From Bemisia tabaci (Eukaryota; Arthropoda; Insecta; Hemiptera; Aleyrodidae), in contig NC_092801.1 in the NCBI RefSeq assembly GCF_918797505.1, positions 30,952,487-31,016,486 of the forward strand: 64,000 bases of DNA, in the 5' to 3' direction. Positions 35,408 through 48,037 of this stretch are shown in pieces (within the stretch, counting starts at the first letter, position 1; every line of letters begins with the position of its first letter). The notes under the pieces are model-generated. The model made no database searches, was not told where the DNA came from, and saw only the letters and a list, made by a program, of their open reading frames with translations. A program made the translations under genes and the position numbers.

Positions 35408-36017
35408 CAGTGGACTCTCGATAATTCGAAATTGAAGGGAATCGGCTTTTTATTCGAATTAGCGAGGTTTCGAAATAAAGAGAGTTCGAATTCAAAGATT
35501 CCATGTGAAGAGATTTCGAATTAGAGAGGTTCGAATGTAGAGGGGCAAATGGACGGATTTACGCCAAAAATAACCAAAAATATCAGTTTATTTCTTTGCG
35601 GAAGTAAAAATTACACTAAGTTATTATTAATTATTAATTATTTATATTTAATCAGCTGCTTGCTGATCAGCTGATCAAGCCTTTCGCGGGGAGACTCACG
35701 GGACTTGTTTACATGTTGACAATCCTATCAGCTCTTTCAGACACCCGGGTACATGAACTGTTGACTTCGAATTGTAGAGGGAATGTACCGTCTTATTTCG
35801 AATTGTAGAGGAAGGACCATATTTACTTCCCAAACTTCGAATTACAGAGATAATTTTCGTCGCAATTTCGAATTATAGAGGGCCACGCCAGCTTAAAAAT
35901 TTCGAAATGACGAGGGGAGAAAAATACATTGATTTTCTTCGAATTATCGAGAGATTTTCAAGGGAAACAGACTTTCCTTCGAATTAACGAGGTTTTCGAA
36001 CTATCGAGAGTCCACCG
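35408..36017. mobile_element. Pogo/Tigger-like non-autonomous element
   Basis: Ends CAGTGGACTCTCGATAATTC and, inverted, CGGTGGACTCTCGATAGTTC, flanked by TA (35406-35407, 36018-36019). Subterminal regions carry about ten spaced TTCGAATTA or TTCGAAATnnnGAG words on both strands, likely transposase-binding repeats. No transposase ORF. Confidence 0.8.
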
Positions 36018-36589
36018 TATGAATCGAGTTTGATAAAAAGAGACCGAGTTTACTGAGAAACAGAAAACCGACTCTCAATTGTTCGATAGAATGACATTAG
36101 CATCGCAACGCAGTTGGATAGTTTCTCCGAATTGGCTTCACGACGAGATCAACTGACGGGTGACAGACTGTGCACTCGGCACCTTTCTCTTTGATAATTT
36201 TCTTTTTTTGCATTCAGAAGAGGAAAACAAGGTCGCTGAAATGTAAAATGCTGTAAAATATCTATTTGTAACTGACTTGTGCATAAAAAAATTTCTTGAG
36301 AACTCGGACGATTTTCAAAAGAACGCTAGGTTTTATCATCAGCGGCGCGGCTCGTATAATGCTAATGGATTGCGCCAGGAATCCAATACCATTATATGCG
36401 TCAGGATTTTCATAGACATTTTTTATGCAATAATTTTTTTGATTAAAAAAAATCATTTTTGAATGGAAGCCTAAGCTTTTTCGCCTGATTTTTTTTCTTC
36501 TTAAAAACTTCATTTTAGCCAAATCTGATGGTATCCACGGGTTTCAAGAATTTGGCCCTTTTTGGACTTCCTTAGCTTCCTTAGCTTTG

Positions 36590-36831
36590 CTAAGGAAAAA
36601 ACGCCGTAAAAAATTAAGATGCTGCAAAATTTCCCATGATAAATATATATTCTTCTAGGATAGTTATAAATATTAACCCCCTACAAATTTCAAATAATAT
36701 TAATACCATTACAAGTAAAATTCTCCGAAAATTGGAAAAAAAATTTGCAAGTTTCCCTGGAAATTTTTATTTTATCGCATAATGTTTGGCAACATCTAGG
36801 GTCATACGGCGCTCATCCTTAGCACGACAGC
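36590..36831. mobile_element. C-family MITE, diverged left end
   Basis: GCTAAGGAAAAAACGCCGT to CTTAGCACGACAG. Confidence 0.65.
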
Positions 36832-36941
36832 ACTCCACGCACACACACAAGATGCGTTCGACAAAACCTATTTCACATCCACTCGGACACGCAACCTAAA
36901 TCCGAGTCCAAATGAAGATGTGGGCAACGAATCAAATCCAG

Positions 36942-37105
36942 CGGTGGCGTGGCGTGCTTTGCGATATATCGATTGATCTGCCATTTAAACTTATGAAAAA
37001 GGATCGATAAACAGAGTGTTCGCAGCGAACGCCTTAATAATCGATTCTTTACCACAGCTTCAAATGGGGAAAAATCGATAATCGATCAATCACGCCACGC
37101 CAATG
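36942..37105. mobile_element. D-family hAT-type MITE, perfect 8-bp duplication
   Basis: CGGTGGCGTGGCG to CGCCACGCCAATG, flanked by AAATCCAG at 36934-36941 and 37106-37113. Core GTTCGCAGCGAACGCC. Confidence 0.9.
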
Positions 37106-37113
37106 AAATCCAG

Positions 37114-38194
37114 GGGGCCATTCTGGCAGAATCGACGCAATCGGGAGGAAAGCAGATAACGTTGAGACGTAACGTATCGGGAGGCAATTCGCGTATGGGG
37201 GCTCCATCGACTTGAAAGGACATCCAGATTAGCGCCATGAGAGCTACAAGAACTCAATTTGTATGGGCCATGCCAAGCGTTGCCACAAGCTCGCTCTCGA
37301 TAAAAAATCCTACGATAAAGAAAGATTGGGGGAAAAGTCACCCTGTCTGGATGAAAAACACGGCAAGCGCCTTCAAAAAGCGAAAACATTGCCGAGCAGT
37401 ACACCCACGATAAAATACTTGCTTGGCGTAGCCCCTGACGGATCGTGAAGAACTTTTTCAACTAAAATAGTACAAATTAATATTTAAGTGAAAAATCTTA
37501 AGTCAAATCAAAAGACAAGAAGACCCTTTAGAACTTTACAAGCCAACCTAGTCTAATTGGGTTGGCTTGTTAAGTTGGGGAGATTTTTAAATAAACAAAT
37601 CTTATTGAGCGGTATTAAATTACGATGGCCATTCCGGGTATTCCTCTCAATGGATATTGTTTTAAATTTGAACCGCGTTAGGCAAGAAGGAACCAAGCCA
37701 TTTCAGCTGATACCAAAATGTAACCGGGCAACGTATTTTTAGCGGCTCTGGTGCTTGCACTAGAGCTGCTATTCCGGACGGTCCCAGCTGGGGAGTATCA
37801 ATGGACCATGTTACATTGGAGAGACCGCGCGTTGGTTGATGGGAATCGGCGCCATTTTCGACTATGTACCTTGTCATGACTTTATTTTATTGCATATTGT
37901 TTTATTGTTAGCCAATGCTATGTTGTGTAGTGTATTTTTGGAATCATGGTGATACAGTCAATAATTCAAAACTTGTCTTTGCTTTAATCTCGTGATGGAA
38001 AAAATGTACTTTACGTTCAAAATTTGAAATTTTGAATTTTAAAGTTTTCGCGGTTTTTTGGAAGAATGCAGTGGTTGGAGCTTCCTAGGCATATTACTCG
38101 ATATCAGCTGATAGCAAACAAAGGTTACCAAGGAAACCGTAAACGTTTAACAACTACCGTCGCCAGAGCCGCTTTCCGACGCGAATGCGTTGGA
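37114..38194. other. Gene-free stretch
   Basis: No domain found in the open frames. It carries AGCTGATAGCAAACAAAGG (38106), also present at about 28113. Confidence 0.35.
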
Positions 38195-38545
38195 GCTTAC
38201 TGCTTGTTTTTACATAAAAGCGGTTATGCGGATTTTTGTGAAAATTTAAGTGAATTTTCTGCATTGTTCGAAATAAATTTCTTAACTTTTTAAAAGGAAT
38301 CCGCACAAACGCTCTCCTGTAAGAAATTAACTGTCCGGTTAAATTTGACAATAGGTGTTGTGGCTTAGTTCAGCCTTCAGGCTTAGAAGCCTATTGTCAC
38401 ATTTAACCGGACAGTTTATTTCTTACAAGAGAGCGTTTGTGTGGATTCCTTTGAAAAAGTTAAGAAATTTACTTCGAACAATGCGGAAAATTCACTTAAA
38501 TTTTCGCAAAAATTCGCATAACCGCTTTTATGTAAAAAAAAATAC
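38195..38545. repeat. Inverted pair of S-family halves
   Basis: Arms of about 160 bp mirror across about 38375 (AACTGTCCGGTTAAATTTG with its complement; CGGTTATGCGGATTTTTG with its complement). Confidence 0.7.
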
Positions 38546-38782
38546 TTTGCCCGGTTACATTTTGGTAACAGCAGCAAATATCTGTAAAACCTTTTCCAAG
38601 CGATGGCATCGATATAAATCTCAATGAGTAGCGGTTGTAATGAAAGGAACTATACAGAAATGAATAAATTACTCCATTTGTACATCGATCTTTTGGAGTC
38701 AAGTACGTCCAATTTTGAGCATTTGGTTGCGCGCACACCACGCTGCAGCACAGTAAAGCACAAAGTATAAAAGAAAAAATTA

Positions 38783-39308
38783 AATTGCTGTGGAAATCAT
38801 AAAATGTGACACGGAACCACATTAATATTTACAAAACACAAACTGTATTTTCCTTTAATAAATATTTTCCCCTATCAATTTAAAAGAGAATAATCCATGC
38901 AGAGTGTGCAAACATTTCAAAATCATGAGTTGAAAATGCTGACTTCGCGAGTTTAAATATATCACCGAGCGGAGCGCGGTACAAACCACTAGCGCCTACA
39001 AACCTAAGGGGATACTTCACGCATTGCGCGATGTTTGAAGTATCCACTTAGGTTTGAAGGCGCCAATGCGCGTTCCGCGATAGCCGACCGACCACCACGG
39101 CGCCTCAAGCAACTATTTCACAACAGATGTGTTGCACAGTATCATACAAAATTGAAGGCGCTCCAACATATTAAGAATGACAGGCATCCTTCAAGGTTGC
39201 GGAGCGCTCCTCGCAAAACATATCAAGATACTACGGCACAAAAAGAGAGCGGTAGTCCAAAAACTTACGAAATCCTGGCATCCGCATTTTATAATGTTTA
39301 GCGTGATT
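38783..39308 (+). repeat. E-family repeat, copy 3
   Basis: Long form; same core hairpin and same downstream module as copy 2, without R repeats. Confidence 0.8.
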
Positions 39309-39812
39309 TTTGAATTTCATTAGAGAAAAAGTGACTCGATTTAGGCAGAAACATTCTTGAGTATGCCGCCAAGAAGATTTTATTTTGAATCAAGAATAAA
39401 ATAGCTGAATGAAAGCGGGCTGATACTGCGCAACACCTCCGTGGCGAAATACTAGCTCGAAGCACCTTGGCAAACCGGCGCCGTCGCAGAGTTATCGTAC
39501 ACAGGAAAAATCTAAGAGCGTTTAGCTGAGGCAAATCAAAAGCTTTATCCGGTTTAGGTTTAACAAGATGGAATTTTCTTGAAAGATAATTAAGTCCTGT
39601 TGCACTAAAAAGGTGTAGAATGATTTAGTGAATTTTCCCTCGTGGAATTGACGCTCCCCATTTTTACCAAAAACCTGAATAATATATTTTCCTCCGTTGG
39701 ACTAGACAAGCAAGTATGCCCTCATTGTTCAAAGACATCGGACATTATTATCCAAAAACGTCGTGAGCAATATTGTCGTTTGAATTTACATGGGGACCAA
39801 TTCACATTGGGT

Positions 39813-40071
39813 CTCAATTGAATTAGTGAGAACGAAAACACATCAACTCGAAAAAATGTAAATAATCAAGACACACACAAAACTGCATAGGTATAAGAGA
39901 AGAAGTTAGTCTAAGAAAAAGAGTTTTGGTGCCTAAAAGCAAGTACTTAAGTTGGAACAGATGCGGTAATTTCAATGACCTTTATGAAAATTGTCTGTCC
40001 TTAGTGAAAAGTGAGTGTTTTCGAGTTACCGAGTTGGTGTGTTTTCGTTCTCACTGACTCAATTGGTGAGT
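39813..40071. mobile_element. Foldback with GAGAACGAAAACACA ends
   Basis: Subterminal GTGAGAACGAAAACAC pairs with GTGTTTTCGTTCTCAC near 40050; arms of about 55 bp. Confidence 0.6.
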
Positions 40072-40663
40072 GGACTAAACTAAAATCGCCTGCCGAAAAA
40101 ACGCGTGGACGTAAACTACTATAAAAAGTTAACTTTCAACAAGTTTAGTGTAAATGAGCAACTAAAGTTACATAGTGATGTTATCATGCTCCTGCGCTAT
40201 TTCTTCAAAGCTTTATTTCTGCACTCGCGGCTCTCTCTGCCATTACGGGACTATAGTTTTTATACCGTCGGAAAAATCTCAACTCCAGCTGTCTCAACTT
40301 GACGTATCGAGGCTCCGCGCGCGAAATTCGGGAGACGGCGCGCGTCGGTTAAAAGCTTTTCCGGAGCGCGGCGGAGCGCTTCCGTAAACAATCGGGTTCC
40401 GTAAAGAGCGGATCAGCGCTGGTAATGAAAACTGGGTCATAGCTCCGGGTCCGCCGCCGGTATCATCGTAGACACTGGGAACACAACCCAGGGATAAACA
40501 CTATCCGTCGCCGCTGCCCGTTAGTTGTGTACACAGTCCGGAAGAAAATGAAATTTGCGGATCCGTAGGGCACGTGCCGCGGAGTCGACGTTTTTGGCGG
40601 AATCGCCACTTTTGCCAGATCTCCGCATGTGTTCAGAGTCGGTGCTTAACGTACTCTAGTCTC
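40072..40663. other. GC-rich single-copy stretch
   Basis: 40290-40640 is CpG-rich with GGAGCGCGGCGGAGCGC. It could be a promoter or 5' exon of a gene I cannot see; no coding is supported. Confidence 0.35.
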
Positions 40664-41527
40664 ACCTAGAGTCCCTTTATACCGAGAGTCAAGACAATGT
40701 GAATCCGTTTCTGATTGGCTACCACATTAAAGACCTCCCAAAGTCACAAACGGGAATAAAGTTTACATTTTCACCAATGGACCACTAGACAAGGTACGAA
40801 TTTAAGCAATCTGGTACATGTTTCCTAACCAAAATTTTACGTAGAACACGATCCGCGCAACGAATATTACTGAAACCAACTCTTAACGAAGATATTAACG
40901 TTTTTATTTCACATTGGTTACGAGGAATTTGAACTGCCCGCTCACAAGAAACTCAAAGCTCTACGTGAGTCAAATCGGGCACTACAATGGTTTCAGCAAG
41001 CTTCTCAATCGAGCAATGTTCATTCCCCACCATGTGTTTTTCAAACTATTAGCAATTTGCTATAGCTGAGCCAAAGCGTCATGATTGAGGTTGCCAGATT
41101 TTTATATCGCAGAGACTATCATAATAACGTTTAGTGCGCGATGTGAATCACGTAGAGCATTGAGTTTTCATGAGCGGGTGGTTTGAATTCACGCATCAAG
41201 AATTATTGAATATCTTCGTAAGGAGTTTATAGCCGTAATTTTGGTTGTGCGTATCGTGTTTTACGTGAAATTCTGGTTAAGAAACATGTATCAGAATGCT
41301 GAAATTCGTACCTTGTCTAGTGGTCCATTGCAAAGATTATAATCTGGAATGGACCGAGGAATCACGGGTTGAACAAGGATGAAACGGAATGAGAAAAAGA
41401 ACGGAGAAAAGAATTTGAGAATGAGCCGATCAAAGACTACGAAAAACGTTCAATTTGTGTAATCTGTATTCCCGTTTGTGACTCCATGAGGGGAGTGTTG
41501 TCTTAACTGCAGTATAAATGGACTCTA
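40664..41527. mobile_element. H-family foldback with G-family foldback inside
   Basis: The H ends CTAGAGTCCCTTTATAC and its complement enclose G (40775-41330), which has inverted ends CAATGGACCACTAGACAAGG. The uninterrupted H is at 52901-53214. Confidence 0.8.
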
Positions 41528-41961
41528 GTTTCACCGGGTTGGATCTTTCAAATAACTCATTTGGTATGGTCATGTTCAGAGAATGACAAGAGACAGGTTG
41601 CCGAAGAAGATCCTTGATAGGGTTCCTCCTGAGTGAGGGCATCAAATGAGAGGTTAAAGGGACGGGATTGAAGCAAAAGTGTTAAGGTGCCCAATACCCG
41701 AGGGGTTGTGGTTCGACAGGGGACAGTGGAGGTTAGGTATTGTAGAGCGCCAGGGAGTGCTATGAAGCGACTTATATATATTTTGAATTTTTGCGGTAAC
41801 AAATAATTATAATCGCTCTTAAGGATTGATTCCTGAGGTTATTTTGATGCATTTTAGTTAAGGTTTGTAGAAAATGTCTACAATGCGACACTAAAAACCT
41901 CAATTCCACCTTCAATCAAAATGCAAACCACGTTGGACCACTTCAAAGAATGAGACTCATA

Positions 41962-42124
41962 CAGTAGCGTGGCGTGCTTTACGATACATCGATTGTTCTG
42001 CCATTTGAGACTATGAAAAAAGATCGATAGATAGGCAGTTCAAAACGAACACCATAATAATCTATTCTTTACAATCGCTTAAAATGGGAAATATCGATAT
42101 TCCATCATTCACGCCTCGCCAATG
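41962..42124. mobile_element. D-family hAT-type MITE
   Basis: CAGTAGCGTGGCGTGC to CGCCTCGCCAATG; flanks GACTCATA and GAGTCTTA match at 6 of 8. Confidence 0.75.
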
Positions 42125-42904
42125 GAGTCTTAAGGTTTAAATGTAACTACAAGGGGGCTGGCATTGATAAGAGGGGAATGTTTTGATTTTTGGACACAGA
42201 GGTTGCGGATTTCCGAATTTTTGAAGATTTCGAAAGTAGTTCATGCAGAATGTCATAATTGCTAAAAATAAAATCTGGCAAGGCCCTTTAGAAAAAGGGT
42301 AACATTCTCCATCGTCCCACCGTGGACTCCGGTAACATCTTGAGTTAGGCAGGCTCATATTGCGTAGGAGAGTAGTCAGTCATAAACTCACCTGCAACAA
42401 AGAAACAGAGAAAACACACATTAAATGCCAACCTTTGACCAAAGCAATTCACTGACAGAGAAGAGCACATTGCGTTCAGTGTGATACTATAAGTGTATCA
42501 CTAGACAGAGTTATATTTATTTTCTTTTTCTGATGGCAAATCATAGCATTCCCTCAGCCGTGTCTATTTCTTGGATTGCATTGGTAAATTTTAAACCAGG
42601 GCTAACTGTTGAGCTTCGGAACGGACGACAGAATCGGTGCTCTCATGATGCTCCGTTAAAAGCCTGACGGCACGCAGTGGTCAATTGGAGAGGTCGGACA
42701 TCAAATGGATTCCATTTTGCAAAAAGGAACCAAGACCATTCCATTGTTGCTAAGATTATGCAACTTACATTCTTTGCAAAGTATCAATGAAATCATGCAA
42801 AAAATTTAATTTACAAAGGTAATTTTCGTCCTCGAATTCATAGTTCATTGAAGGGAAAGATAAAACTTGTTTAGGTGATCACTTTATACTTGTAAGGTAC
42901 GTCG
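42125..42904. other. Gene-free stretch with a repeat
   Basis: 42386-42520 matches 63332-63455 (CAACCTTTGACCAA, CACTAGAYAGAG). 42707-42770 carries ATTTTGCAAAAAGGAACCA. Confidence 0.45.
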
Positions 42905-43304
42905 CGCGTCGTTCTCTTAAAGGATGCCTATCATTCTTAATATATTGGAGAGCCTTCAATTTCGAATTATACTGTGCAACACTTTTGTTGTGAAATAGTT
43001 GAGGCGCCGCGCCGCGCCGCGCTACGCCGTGGTGGTCGGTCGGCTAGCGCGGAACGCGCATTGGCGCCTACAAACCTAACAGGATACTTCAAGCATTGCG
43101 CAATGCGTGAAGTATCCCCTTAGGTTTGTAGGCACCAGTGGTTTGTACCGCGCTCCGCGCGACTGCGAAGTCAGCGTTTTCAACTCATGATTTTGAAATG
43201 TTCGCACACTCTCCATGGATTATCCTCTTTTGAATTGATGGAGAAAAAATATGTATTAGAGGAAAATACAGTTTGTGTTTTGTAAATATTAAGGTGGTTA
43301 AAAT
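42905..43304 (-). repeat. E-family repeat, copy 4
   Basis: Reverse complement of the E core; ends at the AATATTAAGGTGGTT module. Confidence 0.8.
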
Positions 43305-44137
43305 GTGTGGTGAAATTAATTCCAATCTAAACAGGGAACGACTCTAAAATATCCCATACTGCCTCTAAATTACCATAATTGCCCTGAATTTATGACTTAT
43401 TTGAATCGATCTTTGAGTCAATTAACTCGACTTCTCTTCAATATGGGAACAGAATAGTGTTATTTTTAACGTGGAAAGTACCTAAGACGCGCATCCATTT
43501 TTTTTAAAATTTTTTTTTCAATAAATAAATGCGAGCCCTAGGACTCGATGACCTTCAGAAACCCCTCCAGCAGTGTTTATTTTTACATTATCGATGGCAA
43601 CGCAGCGTATTGCAAAGTGTTTAAACAGTTTTCGTCTCTGATCGTGGAATTGTTTACACTGGACTCCCCCTTCTTTCCGGATCCTCGGCTGTCCTGTGGG
43701 TTGCTGTTCGCGGTTTAGTGATCCGCAAACATCCTTCTGTAAACCCTTTTCTTCCCTAAATTGAATATAATCACCCGAAAATCGGTCAGAGTTTCCAAGA
43801 AAAGTGCCTTGTCTTCTCGGAAGAGAATCAGGAACGTGGGAAAGGAGACGGTGCTACTCTTAAAATTCGATCAACAATTGGACGCGTTACATCTAAGTCT
43901 ACAATACCAGTTAAGATGAGAAAAAAAATACAAAAGTAAAATTAGCAGCAAAAAAAGAAAATAATAAAATACAAATTTAAAGGGGAAGAAGCAGCAATCA
44001 AATGCGGCCAAATAAGAGATTTTGGCTAAAAAGCGTTGACACGCGAATCTGCGCCACATCGGTCAGTCAGAAGAACTTGAGGCAAGAAAAATCGCGGAGA
44101 TTGAGTTCTAAAACTCAACAAAAAGTAACTTATACAC
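43305..44137. other. Gene-free stretch
   Basis: Nothing supported. Confidence 0.4.
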
Positions 44138-44596
44138 CGAAAAAAAAGATTGGTGGACTTTACCATTCCTTCACGCTGTATTTCACACAGCGTGAATTCA
44201 AAGTCGATTCTACCAGAATGGTTACATGTACTGCCGTGCTAAGGAAAAACGCCGTATGAACATTCGAGAGTTGCCAAATTTCCTTCGTAAAATGTTTATT
44301 TTTTAGGAAAGCTATGAATATTTTTCCTTGAAATTTTCAGAAACTTGCGATGAAATTGCGAGCAAAATTATCTGAAAAATTGGAAGAAAAATATTTACCA
44401 ATTTTCCCGAAATTTCGTGATTTACTCAAATAAATTTGGCAACTCCTGAAGGCTCATACGGCGTTCTTCCTCAGCACGACAGTGCGCCAGTATATAGTAA
44501 CGTTTACCTTTCTTCTGGCAGAATAGACTCTGAATTGACGCTGTGTGAAATACAGTGTGAATGGTAAATTCTACCAATATTTTTTTTCAGTGAAAC
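44138..44596. mobile_element. J-family foldback with C-family MITE at its centre
   Basis: The J ends ACCGAAAAAAAAGATTGGTG and its mirror (TTTTTTTCAGTG) with CACGCTGTATTTCACACAGC enclose C (44231-44482). The empty site is visible in the intact J copy at 55453-55679. Confidence 0.85.
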
Positions 44597-45555
44597 GGCT
44601 AAGAAAAGATAACGGTTTTTGATGAAATCGAAAATTGATCAAAATTCGATACTTATATGGATTCGTCCAAGGTCACAGTGCTCCGTGTTACAGCATTGGG
44701 TAACAGTGGGACAATTCCAAAGTCAATTTGATGACAAAAAAAATTCTGGGACCAAATTCTCGCTCTAGGCATGATAAAATCTCAGCACTGTAATATGGTA
44801 CTTCGACTGAAGTCGGAACAGCAAAAAAATACACCTACTGAGGAAAAATTTAGAGGCTGAAATTAATATGTGGGTAGGTAACCATATTTCAGAATCCGTT
44901 AAGACGATATTCCACTTACGGTTTGGCACGCACAGGCATTAGCACATCGCAGTAAGCAGATCAGATCAATCCAAAGAAGCAGTTTTTGATAACAGCGTAA
45001 GACCGATTAAAAAATATCAGTGGGTGCGCGATTTTTCAAACACTCTTAATGGATGGAGTTTTTTTTCACTTAATGTCTTGATGGATTTCTTGCTCAAAAA
45101 ATATAGGATCGACTTACTGGAATTGAAAAATCGCATTAAAATCACTCCGAGCTTATCAAAAGTGTCTGAATTTTTCCCATTAACTCCGAATTTGCCTAGT
45201 TCGTAACGCGCAAAATCAAATTACTATTTTAAAGGGCAATTTTTTGTCAGTCAGCAGCAATCAGGTCTGCAACCTGTGACGTAAGCCAGAGCAGTAACAA
45301 AACGTAACCGAAATAGACGAACCATCTTGCAAATTGAACGCATTTAAATCAAAATGAATTATATAAATTTCGGCATGAGCCCTATTATTCATGTACTCAA
45401 ATAGATCTCAGGGCTCATGTCAGGATGTATATAGCTCCTTTTGATTAAAATACATTCAATTGTCTCTCATGCAAGTATGATTTTGTATCATGATTTTCAA
45501 ACGTCTTTCTTTCTCCTTAATTGTTCGTCATAGAATACGGCCGAAACAGCCGAAA
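44597..45555. other. Gene-free stretch
   Basis: AT-rich; no supported gene. Confidence 0.4.
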
Positions 45556-45719
45556 CAGTGGCGAGGCGTGAATGATCGATTATCGATATTTCCTCATTTG
45601 AAGCTATGGTAAAGTATCGATTCTTAAGGTGTTCGTTGCAAACACCCTGTTTATCGATTCTTTTCCACAGGTTTAAATGACAGATCATTCGATTTATCGC
45701 AAAGCATGCATCGCCACTG
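45556..45719. mobile_element. D-family hAT-type MITE
   Basis: CAGTGGCGAGGCGTG to ATCGCCACTG; core GGTGTTCGTTGCAAACACC. Confidence 0.75.
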
Positions 45720-45734
45720 GTTAAAAAATTGGGA

Positions 45735-45877
45735 TGCATCCATGGAAAGAATCGATTATTAAGGTGTCCGTTGCGAACACCCTGTTCATCGATTCTTTTC
45801 CATAGCTTTAAATGACAGATCAATCGATAAATCTTGCGATATATCGATTGATTGATTGAGCACGTCATGTCACTGGT
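45735..45877. mobile_element. D-family MITE, truncated left end
   Basis: Same core (TTGCGAACACCCTG) 15 bp after the previous copy, same orientation of ends; right end GTCACTG. Confidence 0.65.
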
Positions 45878-46289
45878 CCGGATGGTTAAAGTGCGATGGA
45901 ATACTTTAACTCATTAGAATACAACCAGATAGATATGAAGCGCTGTCGCAATTCACCTATCCAAGCTATATTCGAAAAAATGCTACAGCACTTTGCTCAT
46001 TGCGGCGGCTGCCACCACAATAGACTCTTAATGAGGAAACGGTCACCAAAAAACTGCCGTGCTTTTAATTTTTTAACATTTACGTAAAAAACTCACTCTC
46101 CCACTATGTTTATCGTGCATTGTTGCCGAAGTGGAAATCGGAGCGCTCGCGATTTTAGGCGAATTTTTATTCGCGAACGGATGTAATGAAAGTTTTTAAC
46201 TTACAGCAACCTCCGCTACAACAGAGCGAAATTCCCTCCAGGCGACAGTGCGCTTACAACATTTGGTTTTCATTCTGGCAGCACAGAGT

Positions 46290-46762
46290 ACCACATCCAA
46301 AATTCGCCTTTTATGGAAGCAACCTCCCATGGATGGAAGTTTTAAGACATTCGTAGCATGCTGTTTTCAATGTCTTGGTTGTGAAATTCGCTAGGATTTT
46401 GCAGTCTTTTAGTTTCACATCCAAAATTTGCCTTTAATGGCGTTTTAAGATGTTCGTAGGATGCTGTTTTCAATGTCTCGGTTGTGAAATTTGCTAGGAT
46501 TCTGAAGTCTTATAATGCTCGATCCAAAACTAGCCTTTTATGAAAGCAACACCCCATGGATAGAAGTTTTCAGACGTTCGTATGATGCTGTTTTCAATGT
46601 CTCGGCTGTGAAATTAGCTAAAAATTTGCAGTCTTTTCGTTCCATATCCAAAATTTGCCTTTTATGAAAGCAACACCCCATGGATAGAAGTTTTCAGTCG
46701 TTCGTATGATGCTGTTTTCAATGCCTCGGTTGTGAAATTAGCTGAGAGTCCTCAGTCTCATA
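46290..46762 (+). repeat. Four-copy minisatellite
   Basis: Units of about 108-123 bp starting near 46290, 46412, 46520 and 46643, each with CATCCAAAATTYGCCTTT and ATGCTGTTTTCAATG. Unit 2 lacks the CCATGGATGGAAG block. Confidence 0.8.
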
Positions 46763-47979
46763 CCATATTACCAACGTGACTAACTATTATTCCTCGAGTT
46801 TTGTTGGCTGAACTGTCAATTTCTTTACATATTATGCCCAGTTTTAAAACTCTGAAAAAGAAATGAAATGACGGAGTGACAGTGACAGTGCAGCAGGATT
46901 TCGAGATGATGGTGCGAAGCTGGCACATTCCCTTTCTCACGGTCAATTAAGTTTACTGGTTTTATGGAACAAGCTGGTTACTCAGGACCAAATCCAAAAT
47001 GGCAACATTCGTTCCCATTTCGAGACTATCATTTGATTTTGAATGACTAAATGTTGATAGGGTGCGCATGCTTTTTAAAACATGGGGAATTTCCACGTTA
47101 AATAAAGTAAGTGCACACTTAAAACGAGGCATTATGACTGAGCCTGATCACACTTTGTGATTGGTAGAAGGGAGCGGCTCTAGTGACAAAAATCTGAGAA
47201 CTGAGTTGTGAGCTCATCTCAAATTCCTGGTAAGCCATAGTCCACCTCTGACAATATGTCGGAGGTCAAAACGGTCACAATATGCGGTGTGCTACGTCGT
47301 GCAAAACAACAAGGGAGAAAAAGTAAATTCTCCGAGCTCGCGCAGTTTTATAATTGGATTTGAAAAACCTCGCGGCGACAGACTGTACCTATTGTCTGCA
47401 GCATGATTCGCATCAGTTATTTTTATCTTTTTACATCGTCAGCTTTTTTTTAAAATTTTTAAACTTGTTCGACAGAAACCTCTTTTCAGTGCTACGGGAA
47501 AAGTGAGAAGGAATATACCGCCATCTTCCTCGAAGCAAGGAAAAATCAAGTAAAACATCGAGGCCTTCATCTGACATCCTCAGGACGCAGTAGTGAGTTG
47601 AGTGAAAACAATGATCGAGCTCGATTTTTTTAAAATTTTAGGTCGTTTTTCCGAATTTTCCTCTCTTTTTTGTTTGGAAGAAAACACTTTCTGCTCCTTT
47701 AAAACCCCACAGTTGCATAACATATTGAACCGAGCAGATTCTGAGAACTCTGAGAAAATTCTCTGGAAAATTTGAAAAGATAGAACATTTGTATTTTATC
47801 AGAGGGAAAGTGGCAACGCCAGAATTTCCAATTGACGTTTTTCCACAGACTTGCCTCATAGTCAGAGTAGAGGTTCATTTGAGGAGTAGTTAGTTGTGTG
47901 AGTCTGTGAAAAAATAATTAGGTACGTTGAATCTCGGTTTGGAAAGTTGACATCTTCAGCAAGGATATCGCACTGCGCA
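46763..47979. other. Upstream region of the cathepsin-like gene
   Basis: No TATA box or other promoter element can be pinned down. A GTGGCAACGCCAGAAT C-family remnant lies at about 47811. Confidence 0.35.
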
Positions 47980-48037
47980 ATGAAGTCCCATACCTTCCTT
48001 TTTATATTAGTTGTGCTCCGTTCGTTGCCCCACGATG
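47980..48037 (+). CDS. Exon 1: signal peptide
   Basis: ATG at 47980 opens MKSHTFLFILVVLRSLPHD, a short basic start, a hydrophobic core and a polar end typical of a secretory signal peptide. It is followed by a consensus donor GTAAGT at 48038, leaving phase 1. It is the nearest good signal-peptide exon upstream of the I29 exon on the same strand. It is shorter than the ORF-calling limit and was found by eye. The link to exon 2 across 3.6 kb is inference. Confidence 0.6.

Noticed and set aside
37090..37461. 123-residue minus-strand ORF as a gene
   Set aside because: No recognisable domain or splice context, and it starts inside the right end of a D-family MITE.
45497..45868. 123-residue minus-strand ORF
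   Set aside because: It is the translation of two adjacent D-family MITEs, which also explains its internal repeat.
46290..46762. CRISPR array
   Set aside because: The units are long, contiguous and diverging, with no short repeat-spacer alternation, in an intron-bearing animal genome.
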